64,000 nucleotides of DNA from Hirudo medicinalis (GCA_011800805.1 MPNW01000090.1:27721-91720), one strand, 5' to 3'. Shown: positions 1 through 15,285, counted from the first letter of the stretch. The notes: generated from the letters alone by a model not told the origin. Translations and numbers: made by a program.

Positions 1-2577
1 TCTCCATATGTTTCACTCCAGTACCTTGATGGACAAAAATACTTCATGAAAATCTCCAGCAATGACACAACTTTGTCTCTGAGAATGAATAACGACGAGC
101 ATCTTATACACTTTAACTTCACCAAAGTTTTCCCAGTCAAAGCGACGCAGGTGTACATAGGTGGAATTAACAAAGGTGAGAAGACCAAGAGAGCCTCACC
201 TTATGGCTTCCAATCGGCCAAGAATTTTGTCGGCTGGCTGCAAGATTTTCGCATCAACGACGTTGTTTTTGATCTCATCTGTGGTGGGAGTAGCATGAAC
301 ATGAGTGGCAAAGTCGTCGCCAGTGATTGCCAAGACGTCTTGCCGGGCGAAGTGACCAGCGACATTTGCAGTCTGCGATCTCCATGCAGTAATGGATCCA
401 CTTGCGCAAATGTTTTCTACAATGACTATAAGTTAGTAACCCTTATGATTGTCCATGCCTTTACTCAACCTTTTTAGTGTTTACTCTTGCACAGCTGCTT
501 AGTTGCATTTAAGTCTTTGTAGAGTTAGTTGGTGATAATAATGGTAATAACCATGCCATTTGTTTTGTTGTCGTCTTAATTAATGTCTTAAATGGCATCT
601 CAGTGAATGTCAGTAAAATGAGTTGAGCAAAGCAACAAATGATGTATCATCACAAAAAGCAACATCAAACATATCATCCACATATCATTCAAAATGAAAC
701 TAGATTGACGAGTTATCTTATCTATTAAATCTCTGCCAGATGCATCTGCCCCAAAAACTTCTTCGGAGTGGAGTGCAAAGAAATTACATTTTGCTCGTTA
801 TATTCATGTCCTCGGGGATCGATTTGTCTAGACATTGAAAGCGGATTTGAATGTTGGTTTGGAGTTATTACTTACATTACTCTTATTGCCCTTTCCATGC
901 AAATGTACAAAAGTACTACTTTTAATTTTGGATGAATGTTGTTATTTTTCATTCATTTTTATAGGCATAAAAAATGTGAGAATAAGGAAATCAGTAAGAT
1001 TTCTGTTGGACCTCCGAGGAGAAGACTTAAAGAATGCATCCTTGAGATTCAAGACGAATAGCAAAATCGTTCGCCTCCTTCAAATGGATGCCATTAAAGT
1101 GAAATCGTGCATCGCCTCTGTCGACCTGATCGATGACAAGCTCAAATTGAAATTTAATGACCTCACAGTTCAAAGCTTGCAGATCAATCAAACCAATCGA
1201 TGGCACGACATCAACATACAAATTTCACCTTTCAGCTTGACATTCCTTTCCAATCAGAGCACTGCTAGCATGTGGATCGATGGCTCTTGTTTCAGTTCGA
1301 CTGCACTGTTGGAGGTCAGGATTTCGGATGACGTCAGTGACTTTGATGGGTGCTTCTCTGCAACTCGCATAAACAACATTCTCTTGCCCTTTTTCAGCTT
1401 TGATGATTTACACAAAGTGACTTCATTCCGTGATAGGTAAATAATATCAACTTTAAGATTTTCTCTTATCACTCCAGGTGCACAGTTTTGAATGGAGAGA
1501 ATTAATTGACCATCTGAAATTTAGATTTATAGAAATATCAGTGGACAACATTGGAGCTTGCCAGTCTGATGATGCCTGCCAACCCAATCCTTGTAAAAGT
1601 GGGGGTGTGTGTCAAGAAGACTACAATAGTTTTATTTGTTTGTGTCCACCAGGATATGATGGAAACACCTGTGATATCTGCTTAAGCAGTGACTGCACTC
1701 AAAACTGCTCTTTTGATGCCAAGTGGGTTTTTATTACTTTATAGAAATGCCAGTTTTGCTTTCAAGAGTTTTACAAAGCCACCGTTATATCCTCTAAGTC
1801 CATATCCATATTCAAACATTCTTACAAATCATATATTTTAAATAAGTGAAATCATCTCATGTGGATTTTCCGTCATGCCTCCAATTTCTGTCTGCAATTT
1901 CTACTCCAATTTGAGCTGCTACTTTAAATTGTTGAACTTCTGATTGATTCTTTTTTTGACATTCGACTTTGAATTATTTCATTGGAACATGCAGCCCATC
2001 AGCGGGAGTACATCCCTTCAGGCTGTCCTTTTGTATAAAAATTGTAGCGATTTGTAATGACCATGGAATATTAAATGAATTGTTCAATAAACTGGAGAAA
2101 AAAAGTTCTTAATAAATTGCACTAATCACAATAAATAATCTTAATAACTACAAAAACTACCATTTAAATTAAACATTTCATAAAGTTTTAATTTATTTAC
2201 AGTTGCAACAATTCATGCAATGGAGATTGTGAAGCATCTGTTGGTTATGATTTAATATCTTTAAAGGATTTGATTGCATCCAAAAGATTTTAACTAAAAT
2301 TAATACTTAAAAATTAATATCATAACTTATCAAGTATTTTTTTTTTATTTTTTTTTAGCCAGTTCTGAGTAGAGGCCAGTTGATAGGAATCATTGTTGGA
2401 ACTGTTGTTGGTGCATTACTATTGGTTCTCATCAGCATAATAGTTTACTCCATAGTGAAAATAAAAGCCAAGAGGGCCAAACAGGGTGTTTACAATCCGA
2501 GCATGGAAGAGGCCACTGGTGCCAGTGTTCAGTTCAATGACGCCCTCAAAATCCCTCAAGAGGAAAGGCTCATTTGA
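1..2577 (+). CDS. crb: Crumbs-like polarity protein, 3' part of gene (partial)
   Basis: The window opens inside a laminin-G domain. Exons read about 1-432 (LamG end, then the start of an EGF domain), 739-869 (rest of that EGF and most of another), 964-1438 (a divergent LamG), 1490-1722 (LamG end plus EGF with CQPNPCKSGGVC) and 2202-2252, then a final exon about 2356-2577. The last exon encodes a membrane helix (LIGIIVGTVVGALLLVLISI) and a short cytoplasmic tail. The tail carries the two Crumbs signatures: a FERM-binding motif around GVYNPS and a C-terminal PDZ ligand ERLI. Crumbs organises the apical membrane of epithelia with the Pals1/Stardust complex; that role is family knowledge. The tail is about 37 residues, as usual for Crumbs. 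The 5' part of the gene lies outside the window. The exon joins before the membrane segment are my inference. The identity is firm because of the tail. Confidence 0.93.
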
Positions 2578-3656
2578 GCATCTAGTCAATTCGTGAGATG
2601 TATGAAACAAAGTGACTTTGACTAGTACAATTTCCAAAAACTTAAGTTGTTCTATGCATTCATATCTGGTCATTCCTTCGCTCACAATTCGTATACTTGT
2701 TGCGTTTTCTATGTTGCAATGTTTGAGAGCGCCCCTGTTGCTTAGTGTTTGGAATTTTAAACTATTTGAACATATATTACTTTATTACTGCAATTTTTCC
2801 CATGTACAAAAACACCTGGTGAGTTCAGTTTTATACTTTGTTGCCTGTCACTTGAATGGCTGACTTGATATGAATCCTCAGATTTAAGCTGAGTAGGCTT
2901 ATTGTACTTTTTTACAATTCAGCAATTTATATTTTGTGAGGACATTACACCATAACTTTGGATCGAGTTTGTTCATCTGGTAATAGCCATGCAAGTATAG
3001 GTTGTATTATTTACTGCATTTATGACCAAGTTGAGTCGACCAAAATCTTTCATGACTTTCGAATGCTCACCATTTTGATGCCTTATTGTGGTGCTATTAA
3101 GATCCCTGTTGTTAACTGGCACGCTTGAATATGTTGTGTTTTTGTGAATGTAGACATGAGCTCATCTGATTTTCAACTTCAAAATGCATTTTCCATGAAA
3201 GTTCAAATTCTATTATTCCAAAAAACAAAAATATGCATGAATTGTTACATTGGAATCCAGCTAAATTGAAACTACATTCTGTTGGAATTGTCAATAAATA
3301 AAGACTTCTTGAAACTGTCTTTACACATATACATGAACAAAAACAAAACAAAGGTCAGTGAAAACAAATAAATTAAAACAAGAAAGCTCATAACCTGATG
3401 GTATGTAACCCATTCATTGTGGAAATCCTGAGCTGCGAATACTTATTTGCAAACATGTGTATGCACCAATTCAATGACGAGCAACAGGCAGACGCAAATG
3501 AGGTACGCCCGCACAAAACTTAAGGACGTCGAGTCTGGTAGCTTAAATTTCAACAAATGTATTAGATGGCTGGCATTCATGGCACGAGCTGCTTCATGAC
3601 TGAGTTCAATTTGTGGAAAAGTTATTTTAGAAAGCCTTCGGATGCTCGGGCTTTTG
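2578..3656. other. 3' UTR and spacer between the convergent crb and PCGF genes
   Basis: No convincing coding exon is seen on either strand. The first 0.7 kb is probably the Crumbs 3' UTR. The right end adjoins the stop codon of the minus-strand PCGF gene. Confidence 0.5.
3293..3298 (+). terminator. Poly(A) signal AATAAA, candidate for crb
   Basis: An AATAAA hexamer lies about 715 bp after the Crumbs stop codon on the same strand. It would give a 3' UTR of about 0.7 kb. Placement is by sequence only. Confidence 0.4.
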
Positions 3657-4955
<1,299 letters not shown>

Positions 4956-5970
4956 ATTTTCATCTGTGTTAAGACATCATAATATAATTTGACTGCATTG
5001 AATTGATAAGCCAGCAGATTGGTAGCACAAGTTCAAGAAAAGCAATCTCTGGGGTTTCCTCAATATAAGTACTTTGTAAGAATTTAAAATTATGTATGCT
5101 GCTAAGCATAAAAATATTTTGAGGCAGATGTGCTATGATGTCCCTATGAATTCTTATTTTCTCATTCTTAGTTTGTAACGTTTTAGTAAAATAAGCATTA
5201 ATGATCGTAAAAGCGAGCTGCATTTTAAACTTCTGGGGTCACTTTTCAACGTTGTGAGACATCTGTAGATGAAGTATAATCACCCAAAGCATTGTTTTAT
5301 GCGTGCGCAATCTTAATGTTGTCCGACATATTTATATAATTGATTTGCCTGCTGATATCAATAAAGTGCTTCATCTACCCAGGAATTCAGAATTTCCAAG
5401 CGCATAAACCCATCAGCATTCACAACACCAAACCAAAAGAAATACCCACAACAAATCATTGTAATATGATTCTGTAAATACTTATTCATTTAAGATATCC
5501 CTGTAAATTCTTGTATTAATATACATAATAAAAAACAAAGTATCCTAAAACCTCCAAAAGACCATTTAAACAATAAAAACCTGAACCTAGATTATCGTCC
5601 ATTCGCTACATACATTCTTTTTGTGATGCTTTAAATGGAGAAGTCGAGAATACAAATCTATTCATTAAAAGTATTTGCACAATACTCTACATATAATGTA
5701 GTATGTTATAAAGACAAATAACTAATCAATATTTACTCAGCTGTAACATTTTGACTCCATAATGATTAAATCAGATGATTTATTAAAGACTTAAAAATAG
5801 GTTAAATCATTAGAACATTTAACTATTGGTTGCATTTTCTATGTATTATTTGTGACTATATAAAAATGTATGTTCGGTCTTTAAATTTACTATTGAGTCT
5901 CTTTTCAAAAGTTCATTTCCGCCGACCGGGTCTATGTTTTGGTTTGGTTTAACACTTCGTGTTCGTGAAA
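4956..5970. other. Divergent spacer between PCGF and ING3 start codons
   Basis: About 1 kb of AT-rich DNA separates the two outward-facing genes. It probably contains both promoters and perhaps a 5' non-coding exon of PCGF. No CpG-rich core or clear TATA box stands out. Confidence 0.4.
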
Positions 5971-8620
5971 ATGTTGTACTTGGAAGATTATTTGGAGAGT
6001 AAGTGTTTGAATTACAGTTATTTTTATATTTGCTAATAAAAATTCTTTATAATCTTTACCAATATCGTAATCTCTGTTGATGTATTTTTAAATGATTCGC
6101 CCAAAATGAAGTGGGAATTGGCTTGTAAAATTGTCGTGGTATCATACTATGGAATAAGATGAGTTTACTGAGTTTTACCCATTTACGATTTACTCATCTT
6201 TACAAAGTTGGTAAATTATTTGCCTAGGAAAATGTCCAATCCATATATCTCCACTAAAATTACAAACTGAGTGCATTGTTTTGAGTGATCTAATTTCCTG
6301 ATGAAGTCAATCATATTTTTGCATTTTAGTGATAGAAAATCTCCCTATTGAACTGAGGGACAAACTTACTGAAATGAGGGAGCTTGATTTGCAAGTATCA
6401 AGTTAGATGAGATTACTATCATTAAGTATAATACTAAAACTTTTTGAACGGACATGGTTGTTTAGATGCAGCCGATAGTTTGAACGAGAGGGTGAATGTA
6501 TTCTTTAAGAAGTGTTCAGTGGGTGGTGTTGCTCAAGAATGGCGGGATGAGCAGATGGATAAATTTAGACAAGTGAGTTTTTCAGCAGAAGTACACTTTA
6601 GACAATTCCGGCCACTAATTTAGAAGTAATTCTATAATTTGCTTTTTATTGCATTTCATTCTTATTATAGAAACTAGCTACAGAATGATCTGATTGTAAC
6701 ATGCTGTTGCAGGAGTACTCAAAAGTCTTGGAAGATGCTGATGAGAAAGTTCAGCTTGCAAATCAATCCTATGAGCTGGTAATTTTTAGTGGCTTTACAT
6801 GTATGTTTTTTAAATTTAGTTACAAATAATTTCCTTATTATAAGTTAAGAGAGATATAAGTAGTCAAAAGTTATACTTTAGTTTATCAGGTTCATACAAG
6901 AATCTGATGAATTACCTTTGCTTACTTAGGTTGAACGACACATGAGAAAATTAGATCAGGAGATTTCAAAGTTCAAGATGGAGCTGGAGGCTGACAACCC
7001 AGGAGTAACAGAAACTATTGAAAGAAGTAAATGGGTCTATGTTGTCAGAGGCAGGGCATCGTAACTCCTATTTTAGTTGCTTGTTGTTAACCAGGAGTTG
7101 CAGAATCAGAGAGATCAACTCCTCAGATAAACAATAATCACAGGCCAGAGAGTAAGTTTCTACATTTCTGCGATAAGCATATCTACATCCCCTGTTGGTT
7201 TTTCAGAACGAAAACATTCCAGTATTTCACACGAGTCCAACATTGGCCGACAACTGTCTCACTCAAATGCAAACATGGTTGAGAGGATTTCCACTCAGTC
7301 GACTCTGGCTGCTGAGCTCATCAAAGAGACTCCAACACCAGTTGGAACTCCAAATTCAATCAAGAGTGTTTCCAGTGGAGTGAATTTACCATCATCACTG
7401 AACAGCATTACTTGTGAAACTCCCCAACAAAAAGTTCCAACACTCAGTTGTAATTTAGGTTGGTTATATGAAATGACTGTCAATATTTAAATAACTGATT
7501 TTAAATGATGTGATCTTCTGACATTAAGGTGGAAGTGGAAGCAATGCTGCAATTGCAGTAGCAGCATCGAGAGCCATCGGTGCCACAGCTGAGGTGAAAT
7601 TCAAAATTGTAGTTTCCAATTTTCAATTCACTCTGATCATTGTCTATAAACTTCAGATGCAACAAGGCAGAAGATCTGCCAGTCTGAAAGCCAGCTTTGA
7701 GGTTGTCAAAAAGATTCAGACCCAAGCTACCAGCATCATTTCAGAGGTGAAATCAAGTGCAAATAAGAGCAAAAAGTAAAGAATGAAAATGCATTTTTGT
7801 TTCATTGAATGACTTGATTTGATCATGGAAGGCTTTTAAATCTCAGGCATGGTGGTGGATCTATTCAGTCCAAAGCAAGTGGAAGTAGCAGCCAGCAGCA
7901 TTCTGTTGCAGTTGTTGATCCAACGCCCACGATAGACACGGCCACAGTTGCTGAGGATGGCTCAGAAATCACTGCCTCTGGTTGGCAGGCAGATCCAAAT
8001 GAGCCAAGATACTGCATCTGCAATGATGTCTCTTACGGAGACATGGTGGGGTGCGACAACGAGGATGTAAGTCTTAATTTTCCCGATCGTTTTCTGTATG
8101 CGATTCATGTTTTGAGGATGTCTGTGAGATGGGCATAATCATTGATGACATACAAGAGCAAAATGAGGATTTTAGGGTGGCTGACAAGAGGTGTCTGCTC
8201 CACTTCGTTCCTTCTTTGACATTTACAATTTCTAGTCGCACTTTAGTAATTGATGAAAATAATTTTGTTTTAGTTAATATACTTTTAATGTATGCTTCAC
8301 AATGTATATGGTGGGTGTTTGTGAGGTAAACATTCTCCATGTGAGCATACAAAATTAAGGTGGAGATTCTAGGGAGGTTCACAAAGGAGTGAACTTCTTC
8401 GTTCCTCTTCCAATATATATCACTCTAAATTTAAAATTGATTCATATTTGATCTACTGCAACCAAAATGACCAAGAGTTAAATTATTCTGAAATTGTCTT
8501 TGTCAACAGTGTCCGTTGGAGTGGTTCCACTATGGTTGTGTGGGGTTGCAGCAGGCCCCAAGGGGCAAGTGGTATTGCCCTCAGTGTGTAACATCAATGA
8601 GAAGGAGAGGACGGAAATAA
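5971..8620 (+). CDS. ing3: Inhibitor of growth protein 3 (ING3)
   Basis: Eleven exons: 5971-5998, 6330-6401, 6466-6572, 6713-6778, 6930-7026, 7095-7151, 7207-7458, 7529-7594, 7657-7775, 7847-8066 and 8510-8620. The protein starts [20 protein letters not shown], followed by [15 protein letters not shown] and [21 protein letters not shown], the ING N-terminal helical domain. The middle is Ser/Thr-rich with a conserved [10 protein letters not shown] segment. The end is a PHD finger ([18 protein letters not shown], then [13 protein letters not shown] and GKWYCPQC), with a basic tail RRRGRK. Every zinc ligand is present. ING3 is a subunit of the NuA4/TIP60 acetyltransferase complex and its PHD finger reads H3K4me3; that is family knowledge. 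The gene ends about 146 bp from the convergent SSUH2-like gene. Confidence 0.96.
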
Positions 8621-8766
8621 TGACATCAAAGTTTTGTAAATACAACAGAAATGTACATATATTTTTCCCTTTGTTTTAGTAAAATGTTAACCAAATGAAA
8701 ACTTTGCCTTTTATTTAAAAATGTGAATCCCTGAGATCTAGATGCATTCAAAGCTTCTGCTTGGGG

Positions 8767-11700
8767 CTATATTATGCTACATCCCCAGCAACATTTCTGG
8801 GGATAGTCAGGGGCATGGACGTCAAGGTCAGTGCCAAAAATCCAGAATCTGCCATCCCTGTCATCCCACGTGTAGGAGCATTCTGTTACTGGGATTGCTC
8901 GAAGCTGTTGTCTCTGCAAATTTGACGTTATCGTCAATGTGTCGGTTTGTAAATGCGGTGACATCTATCATCAATTACTGTGGAGGTATTTACAGCATCT
9001 TTAGCTGAAAGCATTTGTGTTTTGTGGAGGTGGGGCAGTGTCTAAATAGCTAGAATTCGCTCAAATTGAAAACCTGCAAGAGAACGCGCGATTCTCGGCT
9101 CTGCTGGACGTGCTCGTGCAAGGTGTCTCTAGATAGCCTGAATACGTCTTCTGAATAGCATGTTAAAGGTTTCACCTGAACAGAAATTATGCTTTAATTT
9201 TAATTTATACCAGTGGAATAGAAACAGAATATTATTATTTATGAACTAACTTGTGGCTGGGTCTCCTGGTAAAGGGTTGAACCCAGGGCTCTTACGGTGA
9301 TCTCCTCAGGGAGGTCGTAGTTTTCAAGGACTTGATCGGTTGTGTGGTTCACGCTGCAGGAAAAGGAGTTACCAATTTTGGCCAATAAATGTGAAATAAT
9401 AATAATGAAATTTTTTTCTTTATTAATGGAATAGTGCTAAGTTATTTCTAATATAACAACATGATACATGGATTTGTGCCAGATTCTGCTATAAGGCTTT
9501 GCCGAGACGAAAGAACAGGAGGCATGACCTGAAATTGTCATCAACATTGGACCTTAGGAATTACAGAAAGTTTTTTTCTCAGTAATAGGGTGGTGCATAG
9601 TTGGAACTCCCTCCCGGAAGAAGCGGTGAAGGTGAATAGAACACATCCAACTTTAAATTTCTTATTGATAATATTTTGGTGACAGCTTATAACATTGGAT
9701 TTTGTGGATATGTTATTTTGGTGTTTTGCTTTTTGATTTTTGCTTGCTTTCCATATTGTTCTGAGATCCGGCGGGGGTAATTAATAATAAATAAATATAC
9801 TTCAATCGAGGTATTAAGTTTATTAATTGTGATTCACACCAACATCTTTGGACAATCGGACAATAAAACAGTCCTTGTCGCATAAAATGGTGACCGTGAA
9901 CCAACAAGCCGTGCATTTGTGACATGGTGTGATTTGCTAGGTTTAATTTTTTTGTCACTTAGCATTACAAAGCTGCAGAATGTTTACAAATGCTCTGAAG
10001 CCATTAAATAATATCAAGTTCTTTTCATCCATTTGGCACTAACAATTCAACCTTCAACATGACCGAACGTCTGAGACTCCGGTATCCTTGGCACGTCTTG
10101 CAAACCACTTTTCCATCACCAAAGCACAGGGAGCATCTTCAACAAAATGGTTTGGAATTTAAATAACATCCACAATCTGTAGTCCTAACATTTTTTGCAT
10201 TTATGATAATTAAGTTTTATGATTAAAATGATAATAGTTTATCAAAACTATTCTCAACCTTTTCCGACCTGTACCGTGACAATGCCAACAGGAATCCGAG
10301 TGTCTGTGCCCGCCATGATCTGTCCTGAAATGCCTTCCTGAACCACAGCAGTTGAGGCACCTCTTCACACCCTCCCCTGAGCAACAATTGCACTTGTACC
10401 ACCCGGTCGAGGTGCAGGAGTGGCAACACTGCTTCCATAGAAACGATGTATGTTATGCCACATACCATATTTAATATATGGATATATGAATATTTATTAG
10501 GATATATTAATAATTATTAAAGAATATTTAAAGAAATAAATGATGATGATGATGATGATGATGATGATGGTAATGATGCATTTTAATTTAAAAAAATATA
10601 AAAACTGTATGTTAAAGAAAATATTTGGTGGAACAGACTTCTCGTTTGAAATATATAAATAATAATAATTATTATTGTTAAAATATTATAATAAGTATTA
10701 TGAATGATAATAACTAAATTATTAAATCAAGTTTTTTATGAATATTGCTTCTGCATATTTTACATATTTCATAGCCGCGAAGACAGTTAGTGTTATTGGA
10801 TGTAGGACAGTTTTGCCGGTTTATTCGAGATTTCGATTGCTAAGATGTTGAAAATAACCTTGAGGACGCTGGGATGGTTGTGGTAAAATTTTATTAATTT
10901 TGTGTTAACAAATATTTATGGCAAAGTATTTCATTGATTTGCTTTTCTTCTATTTTTACTTCTTGTTACAGTTACTTATTCTGTTAGTCTGTAAAAATAA
11001 GCAACAATTTCGTGCCACGCCTCGCATTTGAACTCTCATCGTCAATTTATTTTGAACCTTTTGTATTTCATTATCTTCCTTTTGTTGAAACATGTAAAGA
11101 TCAATAATGAATTATTGTATTATGTAACATTAATATATTAATTCAAGCTGTAATATCTTAAATAATTATCAGTCTAATAGCGTCAAGAGCCGAGACATGG
11201 CAATTTACGCAGGACATTTTTATCGACCTACCTGCTAAATGAGAAGCCATTTTGGATATGAATAGCGACAACTGCATTTCCCGCCAAGTGCGCAGATATT
11301 AATGAACCAACATGATAGCAGTCCAGCCATCGATTGCTGGAGATTAATTGAAAAAACAACTACCATGCACCCATTACATCACCGACCAACCGTCACAGAC
11401 GCCGTGTTGGGAATTTCCAAAGACTTGACCTCGTTCCGAAACATCTGGGTCGGGTGACATCGGATGTCCCAGGGATGAGGGGTCGACTCCCCTGAGAAAC
11501 GGCACAGCAGGAGTTGTTGAGGCTGTGACCTGTGAAAAGATTTGGACGGAATTTAAATTTAAAAATGAGGGTCAACTGTCTGCAGGAAGATCAATATTCT
11601 TAAATGGAAACAAATGACATCGAAGAGATCGTGGCGACAAAAAAGGATCGATGTTTGACTATGTTTCACCGTTCACAACTTTCTCTATTCCGCATTATTC

Positions 11701-12591
11701 TTAAAAACTTACTAGCAATTGTTTTGATTTAAGGAAAACTAATATACTGTAAGTCAACAGTCCCTTGTTGTAGCGTTGAAATCAACCGCAGAAACTGCTC
11801 AGTGGCAGAAACAAATCCCCGTAAATTTATTGAAATTCAAATATTTCAAATTCAAGATGGTGGAGCCAACGTGGATGACCGGAAGAATAAATAGTTGAAT
11901 AATTAGGAAATTAATAACCTATTATTTTTTAACTCTTCAAAATTAATTACTATTTGAGTGATGTAAATTGATTTAAATAATCATTTGTCATATTCGGTAT
12001 GGAAAATGTGATATTATAAAATTAATATTTGTTATTTATATTTAATATTCAATATTTATACTTATTATGTTTAAAATATATTAAAAATAATATCGTAAAT
12101 TAATAATGCTAATAATTGATTGCAGTTAATTTGCAAGGCGCCAGAGTGCGTGGCATCAGAGGAGCCTAAAATTATGTTGCAAGTTTGGTTTTAGTGGTTG
12201 GAACGTTCATCCAATAAACACTGCAAGATTCAAATTTAGAACAAATTCAACAACAACAAATAAAGCACCTGCATGGGGTTCGTGGTCCCAAAATATGTGG
12301 CGTGTTTCACAGAAAGTTTCTAAAGTGTACTGAAATCAATAAACATTTCATCGTGAAATATTGACACAATAAATCGACCATTTCAGATATCAGTCCGGTG
12401 TGAAGCAAATGTTTACAATTCAATGTAAGTTTGAATTTGACAATCAACTTAGGAGAAGAGTCTCACGTGGAAGGCCGAATATGGCAGGATTTTGTAGATG
12501 TCCATATTTTTTGCAGCTGATCTTCCGTAGCAGGAATGCGAAGAAAGACTTTTTATCAGCGCCTCTTGAGCCTCCTCCTCGCTCACGTAGA
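8767..12591 (-). CDS. ssuh2: SSUH2-like protein with DnaJ-type Cys-rich repeats (5' end not found)
   Basis: About eight minus-strand exons are traced. The first visible one, about 12591-12467, encodes SEEEAQEALIKSLSSHSCYG and ends at AFH before a GTGAGA donor. Next, 12329-12269 encodes YTLETFCETRHIFWDHEPHA. An exon near 11.5-11.39 kb has PWDIRCHPTQMFRNEV and LEIPNTASVT. Exon 10431-10259 carries CxxC repeats (CCHSC, CNCC, CLNCCGSG, CWHCHGTG). One near 10.14 kb adds CSLCFGDGKVVCKTCQG. Two more, near 9.36 and 9.17 kb, give TDQVLENYDLPEE and SRDTLHEHVQQS. The last exon gives RAIPVTECSYTWDD and the signature ending HAPDYPQKCCWGCSII. Order and motifs match the SSUH2 family, whose role is poorly known. 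The phase between the 12.3 and 11.5 kb exons does not close with the donor I prefer, so that join or an extra exon is uncertain. No start codon was identified. Confidence 0.85.
9478..9690 (+). mobile_element. Decayed LINE fragment inside an SSUH2 intron
   Basis: Frame-broken translation gives RLCRDERTGGMT, then FFLSNRVVHSWNSLPEEAVK and a trailing TLNFLL. This is the C-terminal pattern of CR1/Jockey-type reverse transcriptases, where an arginine-rich stretch is followed by FFxxRVVxxWNSLPEEVV. It lies opposite to the SSUH2-like gene and is no longer open. Confidence 0.65.
10540..10569. repeat. (ATG)n microsatellite
   Basis: About ten ATG/GAT units in an SSUH2 upstream intron. Confidence 0.9.
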
Positions 12592-12603
12592 AACTTCACG
12601 TAA

Positions 12604-13954
12604 GTAATTATTAAGTAACTAAATTATTCAGTAATAATTGAATAATTAAATATTTGAAATTAAAAATTCGATAAATTGGCACCGAGATTTAAAAAAAAAG
12701 GCAAAAATGGACAAAAACTGTTTTAAAACGATGAACATTAATTCTTCAAAGTGATTTTGGTGGCATTTTGGCTCATCAATCATCCACGATTGTTGGCCAA
12801 GTGACGGGAAAAAGCCAACTCACAGGCAGGGACTTTTGGTAACTCCTTCCCTCACCCTACCACATGAACCTGGAAATCTGAATATAGAACCGATAATAAT
12901 TGTTGCTTGTTGTAAGTTGGCTTTTGCCCGTCACTTCTCCATCCTCACTCATCCACTCCAAGTCGATAAAAATTAACTAATACATTCAATTACAATTACT
13001 ACAATTACATTCAATTAATTCCGAAACTAAAAATAACTTTTATTAGTTCGAATTTAAAGAAGTAAACAAAGCTTTAAAATGATACACAATCAACACACAT
13101 GTATTAAGAATGTCTTTGGACCAATCAAAACCCTCCTCCTCCTCCTCCTCCTCCTCTTCCTTCAACCATTTTACGATCTTCCATTCATTTTTTCCACTTT
13201 GAGCGTCTTTAACTTCTGTCATTTTGTCTCCATCTTTCATTCGAAATACCAACCTCCAGTGACATTTTTGTCCTTTCCTCTCGCATCGATTAATCAAACG
13301 ACATGCTAAAAAATGGTCTTTCCATCTCTCCATCTCCAGTCTGAGTGGAAGTTCTAAAACTCCGATGACGATGATGAAGGTTCTCCTCGTTCCGGAAAGA
13401 TCTCTCGAGAGCTGACAGGATCCCACTTCCAATCTTACGATGAACTTTTATATTCCTACTGATTGTCTTTCATTCATTTCCTTTTAAACTCATTCTTTTA
13501 ATCCGTCTTTCATGTCATACGTCAGTTCTTTCCAATGTTCATCACATACCATTTATCCATCAATCGTTCATCCATCCACCCACCCATCCATCCATCCATT
13601 CACTCCAACTTCAGAGAATTCGTCGTAAGTCACCTCTTAGATTCCATGTCTTCTGCTTCCTTTTCATTTCTCGATTTCCAGATCCACGTCTTTCGACGAC
13701 CCTCCGCAACATTCATTCATTCATTCATCTTTCTTCCACTCATCCATCAGTCTTTCTTTCTCTGCCTCCCAGAAGTCGAGTGAATGCATAGCAATTAAGC
13801 GGGATAATGTCTGAAGATGAGCGTGCATTTCCAAGGCGTAGAATAATATTCTCAAATTATTTATGAGTTTAACGCGTATTATCGTTGAGATGCATTGTTA
13901 TAATGTAACAATCATCAATATATTTAGTATCACTATTGTTGTTATGTTGTTGTT
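12604..13954. other. Gene-poor spacer with CTC and CATC repeats
   Basis: It contains (CTC)n near 13,135-13,155, CATC-rich stretches at 13,560-13,600 and ATTC-rich stretches near 13,715. An open frame on the minus strand over 13,043-13,432 lacks an ATG and owes a nine-Glu run to the CTC repeat. No supported gene. Confidence 0.55.
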
Positions 13955-13958
13955 ATTA

Positions 13959-14027
<69 letters not shown>

Positions 14028-14030
14028 GTT
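13959..14030. repeat. (TTG)n microsatellite
   Basis: More than 20 nearly perfect TTG units. The long Cys, Leu or Gln open frames across it are artefacts of the repeat. Confidence 0.97.
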
Positions 14031-14263
14031 GTTGTTATGTTGTTGTCGTTATGGGGAATAATTGGATTCCGATACCTCGGAACATCAAACTTGTCTCCAG
14101 TCGAGTTGACTTGAGTGGCAGATGCTGGTTCCATGAGCTCTTCAGGAGGAGGAATTGGAAAGACCAGTCCATCTGATGATGATAATGATGAAGACGACGA
14201 TTATGATGATGATGGTGATGATGACGGTGATGATAGTGGGCTCGTGTATCGTCAAGGAGATTG

Positions 14264-14308
<45 letters not shown>

Positions 14309-14309
14309 A
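14264..14309. repeat. (ATC)n microsatellite
   Basis: About 15 perfect ATC units, with a looser GAT-rich stretch just upstream at 14,175-14,235. Confidence 0.95.
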
Positions 14310-14710
14310 CATTATCACCATCAATAGCTCGAGAGACATGATGGATTAGCTGAGCAGACAATGTTCCTTCCACAGCGGCTCAACACAAATGCGTCCTCAT
14401 TCGTGAAAGAGCCAGCAGCCATAATAGTCATCACTTTTAAAGGACATGTCGAAATACATTTAAATCGCATGAATATTAATCGTTAATGTTAGTATTAAAT
14501 ATTAATTATAATCAATTAGTACAATGAATAACAACATTGTTATTATTGCTATTAATTTGCTTTCCAAGTTACCAACTTCGTTGTTGCAATCACTGGACAT
14601 TCTAATTGTTTACTCATAATGAGTCCTTATGAGTCAATTTTCAATGAATATCACTTAATGAGGACGCCAGCAACATGGCGATTATGGTAGTGATAGTGAC
14701 TGCGGTGATG

Positions 14711-14712
14711 CC

Positions 14713-14772
<60 letters not shown>

Positions 14773-14788
14773 GGTGGTGGTGGTGATG
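14711..14788. repeat. Compound (GAT)n(GGT)n microsatellite
   Basis: About 15 GAT units pass directly into about nine GGT units. Confidence 0.96.
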
Positions 14789-15285
14789 ATTGTGCCGTAC
14801 TTGCCTTCGAGTTGTGAAGCTCTGATGCTCTCCAGCCAACTTCTGACACGCGATTCAACTCCCCACATTGCATCACCACCTTCTCACCATTCAGAATCCT
14901 GCTGGTGATTGCGGGGGTCAATTCAAAACGGAGAAGAATCAAAACGGTGAACGAAAGAACGAATGAAAGATTAATTTTATCTCGGACAATAAAAAGACTT
15001 TCAAAGCAAACGACGAGTTGTGTTATCAATTTTGGTCGCGGTTAGGTTAGGATTAGTCGGGGTTTCCTTTTTATGAATTTTGGTTCTTAAGAAAACATTG
15101 CATAAAGTTTTGATTCGTGACAAACAAAAGACTTCTTCATTTTAGTTTTTCTTTGTTTTGGTGGTGCTTGCGACGCTACTAAACAAGAAAAATAATAACA
15201 AGAACAACAATGGATCATCACTCAGTGGTCTTGCAATCTATTTTCTCCTGGAGAACGCGAGGATTTCTTTCAATGGAAACGCTTA

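Noticed and set aside
13043..13432. 129-residue minus-strand frame with nine Glu
   Set aside because: It starts at TTG, not ATG, the Glu run comes from a CTC repeat and no splice partner is seen.
13863..14373. Overlapping long frames of poly-Cys, poly-Leu, poly-Gln, poly-His and poly-Asp
   Set aside because: They are the reading frames of TTG and ATC microsatellites and have no coding-like flanks.
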